Below, in pieces: positions 48,201-57,975 of a DNA stretch of 64,000 bases (positions within the stretch are counted from its first letter, which is position 1; the number at the start of each line of letters is the position of its first letter). This DNA is from Cerrena zonata. Taxonomy: Eukaryota > Basidiomycota > Agaricomycetes > Polyporales > Cerrenaceae. A program made the translations under genes and the position numbers. Where the stretch lies: assembly GCA_038087015.1 (NCBI GenBank), contig JASBNA010000099.1, positions 1-64,000 on the forward strand. Reading direction: 5' to 3'. Below the pieces are notes generated by a model. That model saw nothing but the letters and a program-made list of their open reading frames with translations, did no database searches and was not told the origin of the DNA.

Positions 48201-50114
48201 AAGAGCAATTATTACGCCGTTGACTTCCACTGCTTCTGCATAGTCGATCACTAGTTGGGCTTGGCGGATCTGGTTGAAGATTTGGCGGCCAGGGACGAAT
48301 CCCGCCTGATCGTCGTTGATCAGGGTAGGGGCTACTTCCGCTAGCTTGAGTGCCAGGACCTTGGTCAGGATCTTGTAGTCGGTGTTTAGGAGGGTAATTG
48401 GGCGGTAGTTGGCAATTGCTCTCCTGTCTCCTTTACACTTGTAGATGGGGCACATCCATCCCAGGGCGAAGTCTGTCGTGGGGGCAATGCCGAAGGTTTC
48501 GACATCCCGGAAGACTTTTGTGAGTATCCAGATAATGTCCATGTCGTTGGCGGCTTCCCTTTCTATGGCGGAGAGGGGTTCCTTTTCAAAGGCGTGTTCC
48601 TCTTCGTAGGGCGCGGATAGGGTTTTCCAGAATTCGTAAGGGATTCCGTTTACCCCGGTTGCTTTACCGTTCTCTGATGCCTTCAGTGCTTTGAGTACTT
48701 CCTTCTCGTTTATTGGGTCACTGAGGGTGTTCGGTGCGCAGTCGTCATATGTGGTTTCCACTGCATTGCATACCGTTGCGATGCTTTGTGCGCGGTGCTG
48801 GTCCCCTGGGTTATCGTGTGTTTGCAGATTCTCGTGGTAGTCTCTGGCTAGGTTCGCCATTCGGTCTGACCTCCTTTCGTATGTGGGGGGGAGGGTGTCT
48901 GGCTTCGCTAATGAGTATATCAGGTCCCTCGGGGACTTTCCCTTGTTGATCGATGTCCAGTACTTGCTGATGGTCTCTCCTTCCAGTCTGTATCTGGCTG
49001 TCGTTGCTAGCCTTTTCGCCTGGTTGCTCATCATCTGCAGTTGTGTGATTCTTGTCTCAATTAAGTGCATGGTAAGCTGGAGTGATTCCGAGGAGTGCGA
49101 TGATGGGTTCTTCTTTAACTCTTCGAGGTCTTTCGTTAACTTTTCGAGTGCCTTTCTGACCTTTGGGACTTTGGTCTTTAGGCGTTCTCTCGCAAGTTCG
49201 ATTACCTCCCTCTTGTACTTATAGAAGTGAACCTGAGGGTTGTCCGCCACTGTTCTAACTTTTAGGGAGTTTCTCACATCGTCCTTCAGTTTGACGGTTC
49301 TGGCGGTGGCATTTTTCATGAAGTCTTTGTCTGTTAGCAGGTCCGTGGGCATTGACCATCGCCCCGGTCCCATGAATGGGGCTTTCGCATTGGTGATCTG
49401 CGTTGTTACCATTCGGTGGTCAGTGTTGATCTGGGATATTTCGATCGTCCACTCTTCAGCCATTTTCAGGATCTTCTTTGTGACGTAGATCCTGTCAATT
49501 CTTGACTTGCTGTTTTTTTGCACAACGGGGAAGGAGAAGTCACGCTCGTTCAGGTTATTTTCCCTCCACCCGTCCCACAGTCTCATGTATTTCATCAGGC
49601 GTTGTAAGGCTTCGACCGCATGTAGATCGTCCCTTCGTTGTGGGAGGCGGTCTATTGGGTCTTCTATTACATTGAAGTCGCCAAGGATCGCATCAGGCCG
49701 TGGTGTGTCGTTCTCTCGCCAGTGGTCCTCTATTTTCCCCCAGAAGGTTGCGTTCTCGAGGGAGTCATTCGGTCCGTATACATTGAGGATTCTTAGCTTT
49801 GTGTCTTCATGCCAGGGTATCTCTATTAGGATTGCTCTGCCCGGTATGATTTCTGTAGCTTCGATGTCGTTTATATTTACGAGGTCTCTGTTGACTACCA
49901 GTGCTACTCCTTGTTTAGTGGTCGCACTGTCGCTATGGGAGGCATATATTGCCAGCCTTCGTCCATAGACTTCTGACAGACGTTCGACGTGATCATCGTC
50001 TAAGTGTGTCTCCTGCACCGCAAGGATCGCGATTCTCCTTTCCTTAATGTACTGGTGGAGGGCGTTCCATTTATTGTTTGGGTGCAGTGGTGAGGACGAG
50101 CCTCTCCCTTTCAT
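45225..50114 (-). CDS. LINE ORF2: endonuclease, reverse transcriptase and RNase H polyprotein
   Basis: From the first in-frame ATG there are 1629 codons without interruption. The APE-type endonuclease occupies about residues 1-245 (AVQETHLDDD, LGDFNVIED near 143, SRIDRIYV, NTDHRMV). The reverse transcriptase runs about 540-830 (NYRPITLLNTDYKILTKVLA, GFVPGRQIFNQI, IIALDQEKAYDKV, GVRQGCPLSCLIFDLA and the catalytic FADD near 740). A Cys-rich stretch (CACPPCSVDRKNGC) follows, then RNase H at about 1190-1330 with TDGASLKNG, TGELIAVLIAL, IKSDSKYVINGL and GNEQADKLAGDGA. A terminal zinc-knuckle-like CRVCGEEDSLRHILCEC lies near 1446. The open frame continues upstream of this ATG to 50402 and includes SLTLASLN, the first endonuclease strand with its conserved Asn, so the true protein must start further upstream. 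Confidence 0.93.
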   Translation of the reverse strand: MKGRGSSSPLHPNNKWNALHQYIKERRIAILAVQETHLDDDHVERLSEVYGRRLAIYASHSDSATTKQGVALVVNRDLVNINDIEATEIIPGRAILIEIPWHEDTKLRILNVYGPNDSLENATFWGKIEDHWRENDTPRPDAILGDFNVIEDPIDRLPQRRDDLHAVEALQRLMKYMRLWDGWRENNLNERDFSFPVVQKNSKSRIDRIYVTKKILKMAEEWTIEISQINTDHRMVTTQITNAKAPFMGPGRWSMPTDLLTDKDFMKNATARTVKLKDDVRNSLKVRTVADNPQVHFYKYKREVIELARERLKTKVPKVRKALEKLTKDLEELKKNPSSHSSESLQLTMHLIETRITQLQMMSNQAKRLATTARYRLEGETISKYWTSINKGKSPRDLIYSLAKPDTLPPTYERRSDRMANLARDYHENLQTHDNPGDQHRAQSIATVCNAVETTYDDCAPNTLSDPINEKEVLKALKASENGKATGVNGIPYEFWKTLSAPYEEEHAFEKEPLSAIEREAANDMDIIWILTKVFRDVETFGIAPTTDFALGWMCPIYKCKGDRRAIANYRPITLLNTDYKILTKVLALKLAEVAPTLINDDQAGFVPGRQIFNQIRQAQLVIDYAEAVEVNGVIIALDQEKAYDKVMHDYLWKVMDAIRIPTRFTKMVKNLYADANTVVMINGERSKPFRVTRGVRQGCPLSCLIFDLAIEPLACMLRQSPLEGINIPGLTDRIVASLFADDTTIYMSERDSMNNLNKVLDTWTEASGGKFNPTKMKVIPIGSPTYRDQVREKRAPNQTSDRFPEKVEVLEEGNTIRILGAWIGNHPDPAVSWKTTLTKMSSSLDQWAKCHPSLNGRRLIVQMVIGGMTQFLAKAQGMPPEVEQQVTTLIRDFVWDGAKKPMVNIETLYLPHNLGGIKLLDIRARNHAIHLVWMREYLNLTKERPNWAYIADALIALAIKQKDGGVDGKAKINTFIQSWEINLHSQKTLPRELRQMLTVGKKYGIRLDTLKLPLPLKQNLPIWFHIGAEQKLHSLTKGKQSRCLRKTHGVTTVGDTLRMASRMNHQQPTNADRQKGHLKRKNCACPPCSVDRKNGCENPSKCCIAAETLVALLYPKYAPHMAPPVDGLSLTPRRKKANTLALEKDEKIVFDPSITDPEDVSQSVRVFTTARTDISCRLPSLRPRQQRRSDEELTVYTDGASLKNGDEDSRVGSGVWFGPDDPRNASIRVGRKGATNQTGELIAVLIALQKAPPDVNLHIKSDSKYVINGLTKHLPKWQDNGWIDVSNADIFQSLVTHLRQRSAPTTFQWVKGHADILGNEQADKLAGDGALKDECDTIHANINPSFLLNGAKLAAMTQALAYKGIRLVAPLKPRQRTTQILQDTQEAVKRNTTRLRPLSAIWNAVRSKDIARPIQDFIWKGLHGAHKVGTYWSYIPECEDRILCRVCGEEDSLRHILCECEAPGQKLAWKLAERLWRRKHKSWKPITLEAILSTGAMGHGENGLPTKGGTDRLHRIIITETAYLIWKIRCERVIQRENDPAEFHSSIEIAHRWMAVMNLRLTLDRQMTRKSLSSKAIKGSIVKSTWHKVIENEDSLPKNWLKAKEVLVGSVDQEVLLDLDIDESHTTG

Positions 50115-50888
50115 GTTCAGGGAGGCAAGGGTCAGGGATGCTCTTGTACGTTTTTTCCTATCTGCCTTGCCTTTTGTAGCGCTGCCGTTTTCCGCATGAT
50201 GGTCATCGGGTTTGGGGTCACTACTTCCCCCGGGCTCTCGATCATGCGGAGCTGTGTGTCCGTTTGCCTTTGAACCGACGGTGTTATTGTTATATTCATC
50301 TGTTGTATTGATTGTAGGCGTCGAAATTTCTTGCCAGGCTCGGTGACGAACCTTACCTGGTGCTTGGAGTTTTACTGTCTCCGACAGATTGTTGGTGGGT
50401 TTCTAATCAGAGAGATTTTCTTCCCTTCGTCAGGGGCGTCCTGCCAGCCATCCTACGCGTTGGCTATTTCCGTCGCACGTCCTGTCCTGGCGAGCCAGTC
50501 AGTATATTCAGTGCGCATCAATTTCTTGCTGTGTTGGGTTTTTTGTTCCATCGTGTGGGTCTCACGGTGGTCGCTAGGTTCCCTTCCTAGGTACTTTAAG
50601 GATCCTTCTTCTTAATTACACCGGTGGTTTTTTCCCTCGAGTGCTGTTTGTTTCTGTCAGCGAGTGCTTTTGCTTGTCCTTTCCTGGTGTCCTTTTCAGT
50701 TCAGGTGGCTCTTTTGCTCGATCACCGTGCCATTCTCGTGGTTTTCGTGTCGGTTTCTCGTTAGAGGTTTCGCAGTTTCCTACTCATTTTTCGCTTGCGC
50801 TACTAGTTTACGGGGAGAGAGGGGTTGTCATTCTGATCAAATCTATCGAGGTGTACATAGGTGGTACCAGCTACAGGCTTATGGTTCT

Positions 50889-53449
50889 CTATCTGGAGTT
50901 CTGGCCGTAGCCCCGTCCTCCTCCCCTTCCTTTGCCTTTGCCGCTACCTCTGCCTCCGCCGCCGCCGCCTTTGCCGCCACGACCGCGTTGAGATTGGCCA
51001 TTGTTACCGTTGTTGCTGTTGTTACCGTTCTGTTGGTCTGCCCCGTTGTCAGTTCTAGGGGGGTCCATCTTGTGCCATCCTGCGACGTCGGGGAAGGGGC
51101 AGAGCCCGGTGCTGTGGTCTACCCCATGGCATCCCTTGCAGTAGCGCGTCCGTTCGTACTTTCCAGTCCCGGCGATGTTGCTTTTGAACTGTGCTTCGTG
51201 GAATATGCCTTTCCATGAGGACCAGAGGACGGGTCTGCGGGTCGGAGGGGGGGAGTATACATTGACAACTGGTTTGGAGATGTTCTCTTTGATGAACTCA
51301 GGGCGGATTTTGACCCAGAGGGAGTCGATTAGCGTATCGGCAGTGACAATCGGTTCTTCGTCGAGGTCGACTTCTGGGTCCAGAGCTTTGTCCTTCATGA
51401 TATCGGCGGCGATGTCTGTGATCCTGTCGTACCATTCTTCCTCCCGTAGAGTCGATTGGATGATGTTCAGAATGAACTCCTTGGCCCCTTTGTTTCGGAG
51501 GAGAGATGGTATGAAGTGTTCCAGAGTGCATAGGAATTCCGGGAACTCAGGTTCCAGGGGGTATACGAAGAATTGGTAGAGGGGGGTGGAGAAGACCCTG
51601 TACGTGAGGAGTGTGTTAAGGATGTCTTCGCTCATTCCCCATAGCAGAAATGACTTTGGCTCAACATCGTAGACGGTGTTTTGGACAGGGTACGTGAGGT
51701 TGATTCCTTCGGTTTCGAACATATCGCAGATGAGTCGAGGGAGTTGGTCCATTACCGCATCGTGCTTGGGGTGTGATGGGTGGGGGGACATGTTGTAGAC
51801 TTGTAGCAGTGCTTTTTTGGTTAGGTAGGTTTTCCAGTCAAACTTAACACCATCTTCGATGTTTTCCCATCTGCTGTACGGCCCATTTCCTTCGGAGGTG
51901 GGAAAGCTCTTCCCTGGTGGAGGCGGGGCGAGGTGGAGTCTAGGGTCTCCGGTGACGTTGTCGTTGTTTGCTTGGAGGGCAGCGAGCCGTTCGTAGTGGC
52001 TGTCGGTGATCCGTTTCAACACCGCTGGCTTATTCCCGGCAGGGAGCTTGGGGAAGGAGCCGGCGACGCCTCCGGGTGTCTGGGCTTGTTGGCGCAGGTT
52101 CGCCTGAGCAAGGCGTAGTTGGCTTAGTGGGGCGATCAGGCGTTGGTTTGGTGTCGGGGTTGAGGGTCCATCCGTCCTCGCTCTTTTGGAGGGAGGGGAG
52201 CGTTGGGCTGCTTTGTCTAGGCGGTCAAGGCGGTCAAGCTCCTGCAGAAGTTCCCTTGTGAGTGGTTCACCGGCGTAAGGGGAGGTGTTATTTGAGCGGA
52301 AGTTTTTAGTGGGGTCGCGTAGGTAGAAGTCCTTGCCACCAAGCCAGTTAGCATTGGGGTCTAGCCTCGGGGCACTTGCTACTCCTAGTGGGCGAGCGGT
52401 CTGCCCATGGGGTAGTTCTCTCGCTTTGCCTTTTAGAATTTGGCGTGCTTCCGCCATGCGTTCACCCAACCCTCCTTCGATGCCTGCTAGGCGTCGTGCA
52501 TGCTCCTCAACGGTGAGTTTCCTTTTGACTCCTGCGACCGCTGGTGGCTCGTCGTTTGGGTTGACGGAGCCCGAGTTCGACGGTCCTGCCTCTGCATTTC
52601 GCGTCTGCGAGGGTTGTAGGAGTGGCAGCGGGGTCAGTCCGGGTTGTGGTGGTCTGGTTGTTTCGCTCTCGCTTGCGCGTGGCGTTAGGAAGGGTGATGG
52701 AAGATCAGGTTGTCTGGGCAGTCTCGAGGGAAATAGAGTCTCAAGGGAGAAGGGGTTTGGTGACTTCGTGCCTCGAGTGGGGGTACGCGGATTCCAGTCT
52801 GGTGCCTGCTTTTGCGAGGTTTCAGGAGGTTGGGGCAGGAAGGGGGTGCCTATGTGTTACCGGTGGTTAGATTCTCGGTTTTTTGGAGGGTTTTACGGTG
52901 TGCACTGCTTACCATCTCTCGTTGGAGCATTGGAGCCTGGCGGGGCATTTTCCCCAGGTAGTCTGAGATAGCGGCTTGCATGCGACGTGGGGGTGTGCTG
53001 CCAGTCTTGCGACTCTTCATCCTCGTCTCCATCCGCGTCGGCGATTCCCGGCTCGGGGGTGGCCGGGACGAGGACGCGTCTCGGGTCTTGGTTTTCAACC
53101 GGTGACCCGGATGGGGAGTCCATCTCCTCGTCTCGATCTCCAAACACGTGGTCGGGTATGATCTATTTGTGGGTGTGAGTGATCGGTTCGTTTGACTCTT
53201 ATTTACAGGTTTTCTTACCAGGGAGTCGAGGGTCTGGGGTCGACCAGGGGTTCCCGCGACGCTTGTCTCACGGGAGCTCCCGTGGATTGACAGCTTGTCG
53301 AAGAGGTTCTGTGACGTTTGCATGGAGAGATTCTGCGTAGGTGGAGCTGGTTTGGTTTTCCTGTAGGCGGGGGGAGTAGTTTCCTGGAGTCGCTGTCTCT
53401 GTGCCTTTTCCTTTCCTTTCTTTGTACGGTTTTTTGCTCCTGCTGGCAT
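50889..53449 (-). CDS. LINE ORF1: gag-like RNA-binding protein, apparently spliced (three exons)
   Basis: Exons 53449-53219, 53162-52913 and 52849-50889 join in frame (junction phases 0 and 1) to 813 residues. Exon 1 is basic (MPAGAKNRTKKGKEKAQRQR). Exon 2 is acidic (FGDRDEEMDSPSGSP, ADADGDEDEESQDW). Exon 3 begins TPFLPQPPETSQKQAPDWNP and includes KRKLTVEEHARRLAGIEGGL, probably a coiled helix. Near residue 730 is a CCHC zinc knuckle (CKGCHGVDHSTGLC), and the last 40 residues are a Gly/Arg RGG-type tail (GQSQRGRGGKGG onward). Knuckle plus RGG box indicate a nucleic-acid chaperone that coats the element RNA. Without splicing, exon 3 has no ATG before 52469 and the upstream part lies in other frames. 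Confidence 0.75.
52850..52912 (-). other. Putative spliceosomal intron 2 in LINE ORF1
   Basis: 63 nt, donor GTAAGC, a CTAAC branch-like word and acceptor ACACATAG. It has the size and signals of host introns. Removal joins GAT-G to GC-ACC in frame. Confidence 0.65.
53163..53218 (-). other. Putative spliceosomal intron 1 in LINE ORF1
   Basis: 56 nt, donor GTAAGA, acceptor CAAATAG, in-frame TAA and TAG stops in the exon-2-compatible frame. Removal joins TLDSL to IIPDHVFGD. Confidence 0.65.
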
Positions 53450-53624
53450 TGGCTTTCGTCTGCTGGGTTTTTTATGTTTTTACTCATGTGATATATTGGA
53501 GGTATTTATTATTTCCTTTTCTTTTGGGGTTATTTCCCTACTTCTGCTTAGTTCCGTTCTTAACATCACGGAGCGGGTGGGTGAAAATATATGTCTATAC
53601 AGTAGCGGCATACAACGAGTGTGG

Positions 53625-54410
53625 TTAAGCGTAGCTCGGGCTCGCGAACGGGTTAGGAGGGTATAGGTGTTTGTAAGGGCCCCGTTCTCCTGGCAGCGGT
53701 GCCTTATCTTCCTCCGCGCTCGCCATTGGTACTGACGGAGCATCTGGGAGTTTGCCGCACATTCGTAGGTAGAGGCGTTTGCATTTGTCGATGCGGCCGA
53801 AGTGGAAAGATTTCGTCGCGATCCTCGCTTTTGCGCAGTTGGATTTGGTATGAACGTGTGGGCCTTCGATGAGGACAACGACATGACTTTCTTCGTTACC
53901 AATGATCTCGGAGATCACTCCCGTTCCCCAATTCCCGCCGATGCTTGCTTCGCCGCCGATGAAGAACTTCTCGTTCTCTCGGCGACATTTCTTGCATTCG
54001 ACGTAGCTTGCCCTTCCCCCGCAGAGGACTACCGGGTGTTTCCCAGTGATGATGTCACATGCCTGATCCCAGGTCAGGTTCCTTATCTGCCTCGACTTTT
54101 CCCACCAATGTTTCTCTGCGCCTGTTGACTCGATCGGCGGGGGAGTCCAGATAGAGATCGGGTAGAATTCTGGTGATGGAGGTGTGAATTTGGTCGCGGA
54201 GTTGGGTCCTGGACCATGTGGGTCCAGTTGGTTTGCCCAGGCGAAGACAATTTCGTCTTGTTTGTGGTACGGGATTGAGACAAGGTTCGGGTCGTTCTCG
54301 GGGTTGGTGATCAAGTTGGATTGTGATTGCACCGGGGTGGAGGGTGGGGATATGGAGTCAGAGAACTTGCTCTGTGGGATGCTAACGAGGGTGTCGGTGT
54401 ATGTTTTCAT
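53625..54410 (-). CDS. LINE ORF0: additional 261-residue protein, unknown function
   Basis: A single uninterrupted frame upstream of ORF1 inside the element. The N-terminal 80 residues are Ser/Pro/Thr-rich (SPPSTPVQSQSNL); the C-terminal 180 look folded, with HWWEKSRQIRNLTWDQACDI, a Cys cluster (CGGRASYVECKKC), GNWGTGVISEIIGNEESHVV and DKCKRLYLRMCGKL. The Cys spacing could bind zinc. I recognise no family. Separate ORFs ahead of the gag-like ORF are not usual in fungal LINEs. It might be a captured host domain or an accessory RNA- or chromatin-binding protein. It ends about 175 nt before the ORF1 start and is in the same codon style as ORF1 and ORF2. Confidence 0.7.
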   Translation of the reverse strand: MKTYTDTLVSIPQSKFSDSISPPSTPVQSQSNLITNPENDPNLVSIPYHKQDEIVFAWANQLDPHGPGPNSATKFTPPSPEFYPISIWTPPPIESTGAEKHWWEKSRQIRNLTWDQACDIITGKHPVVLCGGRASYVECKKCRRENEKFFIGGEASIGGNWGTGVISEIIGNEESHVVVLIEGPHVHTKSNCAKARIATKSFHFGRIDKCKRLYLRMCGKLPDAPSVPMASAEEDKAPLPGERGPYKHLYPPNPFASPSYA

Positions 54411-55398
54411 ATCTCTAGTTGGCGTAGGGTATTTACTTGGGGTTTTTTAACGTCTCCTGATGGAAGATGAGGTGCTTTTATCGTTCCCCAGCTGGTTCTT
54501 GCCGTCGTTGCGAGCTTTCGCATGTCATTTTTGTTTCCATGGGCTTTTAGGACACTGGTAGTCTGGATGGTACATCTCTGGGGTGGCAGCCGCAGGGATC
54601 AGTGATAGCCGAATATTTGCTATTTCTTGTCCCGTTGTTCGGGCTTTGTGGGTGGGCTACGTGGTGGTGTGTGGATTACGCATCCATCCCCCATTTGCCG
54701 TTTTCTCTTACCAGCTCTCTGAGGCTAGCTTGGTATGGCTATTTCCGTATTTGCAGGTTGCTTGATCTTATCGACTGCTTGCATCGTTTATCTAATCTTG
54801 TGCATGCCTTCCACTTATTCGGTGGTGTGCGGCTCGGATCTCTGCGGTCCGCTTTTTCCGCTTTTTGGTTGGCGACTTTCTTCCGGGGTTATCCCTTCTT
54901 TTGGCGCGCATCGAGCTCGCTGGCGTAGGGCTCGTCGTCGTTGTGCTGGGGGGAGCTGTCGAGGCTACTGGTTCATTTACGTGGTGTATGTACGGGCATG
55001 TACTACAGCCCTTCACTCTTACAGGGAGGGGGTGTCGCCCAGCACTAGTGTGTATGGGGGGGCGGAGTGGGGCCAATCGTCATTTTTTGTTTGGACGTTG
55101 CATGATCGGGGGTGCTCATCGTGCGTGTTTGTGGTTACACAGTTATATGCCTACTGTACGGCTACATGAGGATTCACATCTCTTTATTACTGCGGTGACT
55201 CAGAGGGGGGACTTTGCAGTCTCAACGACGGTGAGGTCGTGTTGCGTGTCTTTCGACGTTGCTCGAACTATATGTTCGTTTTCGGGCGTGAGCCTTACTG
55301 AGAGCGCGAGCTCTTTTGTGTTTTTTGTGCTCGTTAGTTTCCTCCGTTTCCGGAGTACTCGTCCCTCAAGCCACGAAGAGGCCAGCACAGTGTTGAGG

Positions 55399-55414
55399 GA
55401 GCCCGTAGTGTTTA
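55399..55414. repeat. LINE target-site duplication, right copy
   Basis: GAGCCCGTAGTGTTTA, marking the 5' end of the minus-strand element and the restart of host DNA. Confidence 0.92.
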
Positions 55415-56793
55415 GGTATCGGTGCGTTTCCAATGGACAGTAGGGAAAGTTAGGCGTGAGGCAGTGCAGAAACTTAGCCGAGGGTTGTTGGACCTGGAGA
55501 CTTGAGGTACGGTTAGCAGTCTATTGTAGAATTGAGATCTCTGTCTCCTTCAGAATTCTAAGTCTACGTTTGCGCAGCGTTAGCAATGGTAGCTCGGTTG
55601 ACAAGGCTACTAGTGTATTGTGCGCCTAGTACGACTTTTCCAGATTGACCTTTGTTTCAGTGACTCTGAAGATGTGAAATTTTTGAATAGTCACTTGGCG
55701 ATAAAAACTGTATGATTGGTTAGCCTGCCTCCACACAGTAAGTATGTGCCATATCTCGGCGCCGTTGGAATACTCATTCTGCATTAGTTCACGATAGTCT
55801 ACAGGTGGACGGATGAGTGGAAGTCATTGACATTACGGAGGTGAAGTTCCACGGCACTGCAAAAATAGAGGGTAACTACGCAGTGGCTGCGTTGTCCGCC
55901 AAAAAGAAGTTTTCTTACATCCCGACTATCCAGTGAGGCCAACTTTCCTACAAGGAATCATCAATCGCCATCGGGTATCGCGGAGCGGACAGGTGTCTCG
56001 TGCAACACTTCTTTGAAGTCTGTCTTCCGGGACGAAATCGAAGATCATGGTAAGATTGGCACTGGCGTTCCATAACGGACCCATATAATGCAGTCAACTC
56101 CAAATGTCGAACGGGTAAAGCGATGTTGCGGATGATTGCAAGGTGTGATGCTTGCGGGAATGTGTGATTGGAAGGAGTAGTAGGTGCTAGTAATCAGCAG
56201 TTTGATGGGACAATAGAGTCCGTTGCCCTGCATCATACTACGATCCCAACGGTGTCGAATATATCTCATCGGTAATGACTAGAATGCGATTTCTACCGAT
56301 TAGCATACCTTCGGTACACTCATCCTCAACTGGGGGCTGTAACCTATTTTTTCTTTTGCTGGGCAGTCGTCGGTGCATATGTCATGAACTGATGTTGCGA
56401 TCGCAATCCAATCAGCTACATATTGTATGTCATGCAAATTTAAGGCAGCCTACCGTATATAATGCTTGGCCTGCTGTGCATGCACGTTTTATACGTAGAG
56501 AGAATAGAATTGGAGCGTTAGACGCAGGCAAGTGGAGCCAACTTGACGAACAGACTGACCTCAAGGGCTCAGGTGTGCTTCGTGTAACGCTGGACGGACG
56601 AGCGAGGAAGGAAAACACCACTATCTTTTGTACTACACACCAGTATGCGATTTGGACAAGAATCCTCCTGTTTTCGTTGTGAAGGTTCCCACTTCACTGG
56701 CCGAAGGACGTCCGCTGCGGTATCGGCGCATGTTTCAATACAGAAATGCACAAATCCAAACGGCATGTTCCAATATCTTGATACGAGTCTTGG
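55415..56793. other. Intergenic region right of the LINE
   Basis: About 1.4 kb of host sequence. Frames up to 135 codons (56275) are not protein-like. It probably includes the unresolved 5' end of the GNAT gene. Confidence 0.35.
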
Positions 56794-57816
56794 ACGAGGT
56801 TTATAATCTTGGCATATTTAGATGAAATACTTGACGAGGCAACACGCGTAGCGATTTCTGCATTTCGCAGTAAGTAGAAGTCTTGAAAGTGTTTTCCGAG
56901 ATGACTCTACCAAACGCTTCGGGTGATGACGTCATACCTTCCCAATTTAGATTTAGTCGAAATGGAAACTGAGCTAGACATTGACAAAGACTGGGACTTG
57001 AGCTATCTATGGTGTAGGGGAATGATAGAAGAATGCCATAACTCAGGCGACGGAGGTTTATATTTAGCGAGAACAAACATTTCATTCAACCACAATTCGG
57101 ACTCGGAAGGAAGGATTGTGGGCTTGAGTGCTTGGATGTCTCCCGGGAGAGAGAAACCGTAAGTACGCGATGAAGTGCAATTCAATGATATTTTTGAGGA
57201 AATATAGTAGGGCTGATACGTTCTCTGAGGGGTGGAAGACTTTCCGGAAGCGGATGTCGAGCACATTGAACCGATGGTGGGACGAATGTGTTGGTATCTA
57301 CTATAAGCTCAAAAATTGCGTCCATCATTGACGTTCGCCCTATAGTATATTGTGAAGCGTGAGGAGCTCTTCGCCCAGGCCCTACCGAGATCATCTGAGC
57401 TTGACAGTATTCGCGTCTTGGAAATCCTTGGTGTATTACCTGAATTTCGAGGATGTGGAATTGGTGAAGGGTTAGTGCATGTAGTTGAGGATGAGGTCAG
57501 TTATGATACTTCCACAAGAGATATTTACTGATTATCGCACCTAAGATGGTTGCAGAAGGTGCGAACATGAAAAAGAGGGGTATATATGTGGAAGCTAATT
57601 CTGAGTCCAACGTAAGCATCGAATTCAGATAACAAACATCGACTTACGTTTGACGGTGTGTCACAGGTGGAAATGTACCTCAGATGGGGGTTCGAACTAA
57701 AAGCAGAAGGTCACTTTCAGAGCGAGCTCGGGGATTTTGATATGTGGGGCCTATACAAGGAGCTTCGAGAAAGTGGATTGGAGAAGGAACATGCAACCCT
57801 GCAATTCCAGCCATAA
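56794..57816 (+). CDS. GNAT-family N-acetyltransferase, possibly decaying
   Basis: Exons can be followed from FIILAYLDEILDEATRVAISAF through MIEECHNSGDGGLYLARTNI, GRIVGLSAWMSP, TFRKRMSSTLNRWWDE, FAQALPRSSELDSIRVLEIL, GVLPEFRGCGIGEGLVHVVE (acetyl-CoA P-loop motif RGCGIG) and IYVEANSESNVEMYLRWGFE to the stop at 57816. This is the standard GNAT order found in many basidiomycete small-molecule acetyltransferases. Two oddities: the frame opening has ACG at 56794 where a start Met would suit, with a stop just upstream and no in-frame ATG; and the intron after WWDE keeps frame only with a weak GTTGGT donor, while the better GTATCT donor shifts frame. It may be a fresh pseudogene or have an unseen first exon. 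Substrate unknown. Confidence 0.6.
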
Positions 57817-57975
57817 AAGAGAGGATATTGAACTTCTTTATTAAACCATATATCACAAGCGTCCACGGAATCTAATATATCCATACCACAAAAACCAAAC
57901 CCAAATCGTCCGAGTCATCATAGATCAAACATCGAAAGCGACGATAGCAAATCAAAAGCAAAATCAAGAGAAAAA

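Larger units (their letters stand above)
44972..55398 (-). mobile_element. Complete non-LTR retrotransposon (LINE, Tad-like, RNase H-bearing)
   Basis: About 10.4 kb on the minus strand: 5' UTR (55398-54411), ORF0 (54410-53625), spliced ORF1 (53449-50889), ORF2 (to 45225), 3' UTR and a tail of 21 A (plus-strand T run 44972-44992). A perfect 16-bp target-site duplication brackets it. Endonuclease, reverse transcriptase and RNase H together, with no LTRs, place it among LINEs with C-terminal RNase H such as the fungal Tad group; the clade is inferred, not computed. Perfect duplications, an unbroken ORF2 core and a clean tail point to a young insertion. Base composition is more G/C-rich with strongly biased codons, so a long antisense frame appears opposite ORF2. 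Confidence 0.92.
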
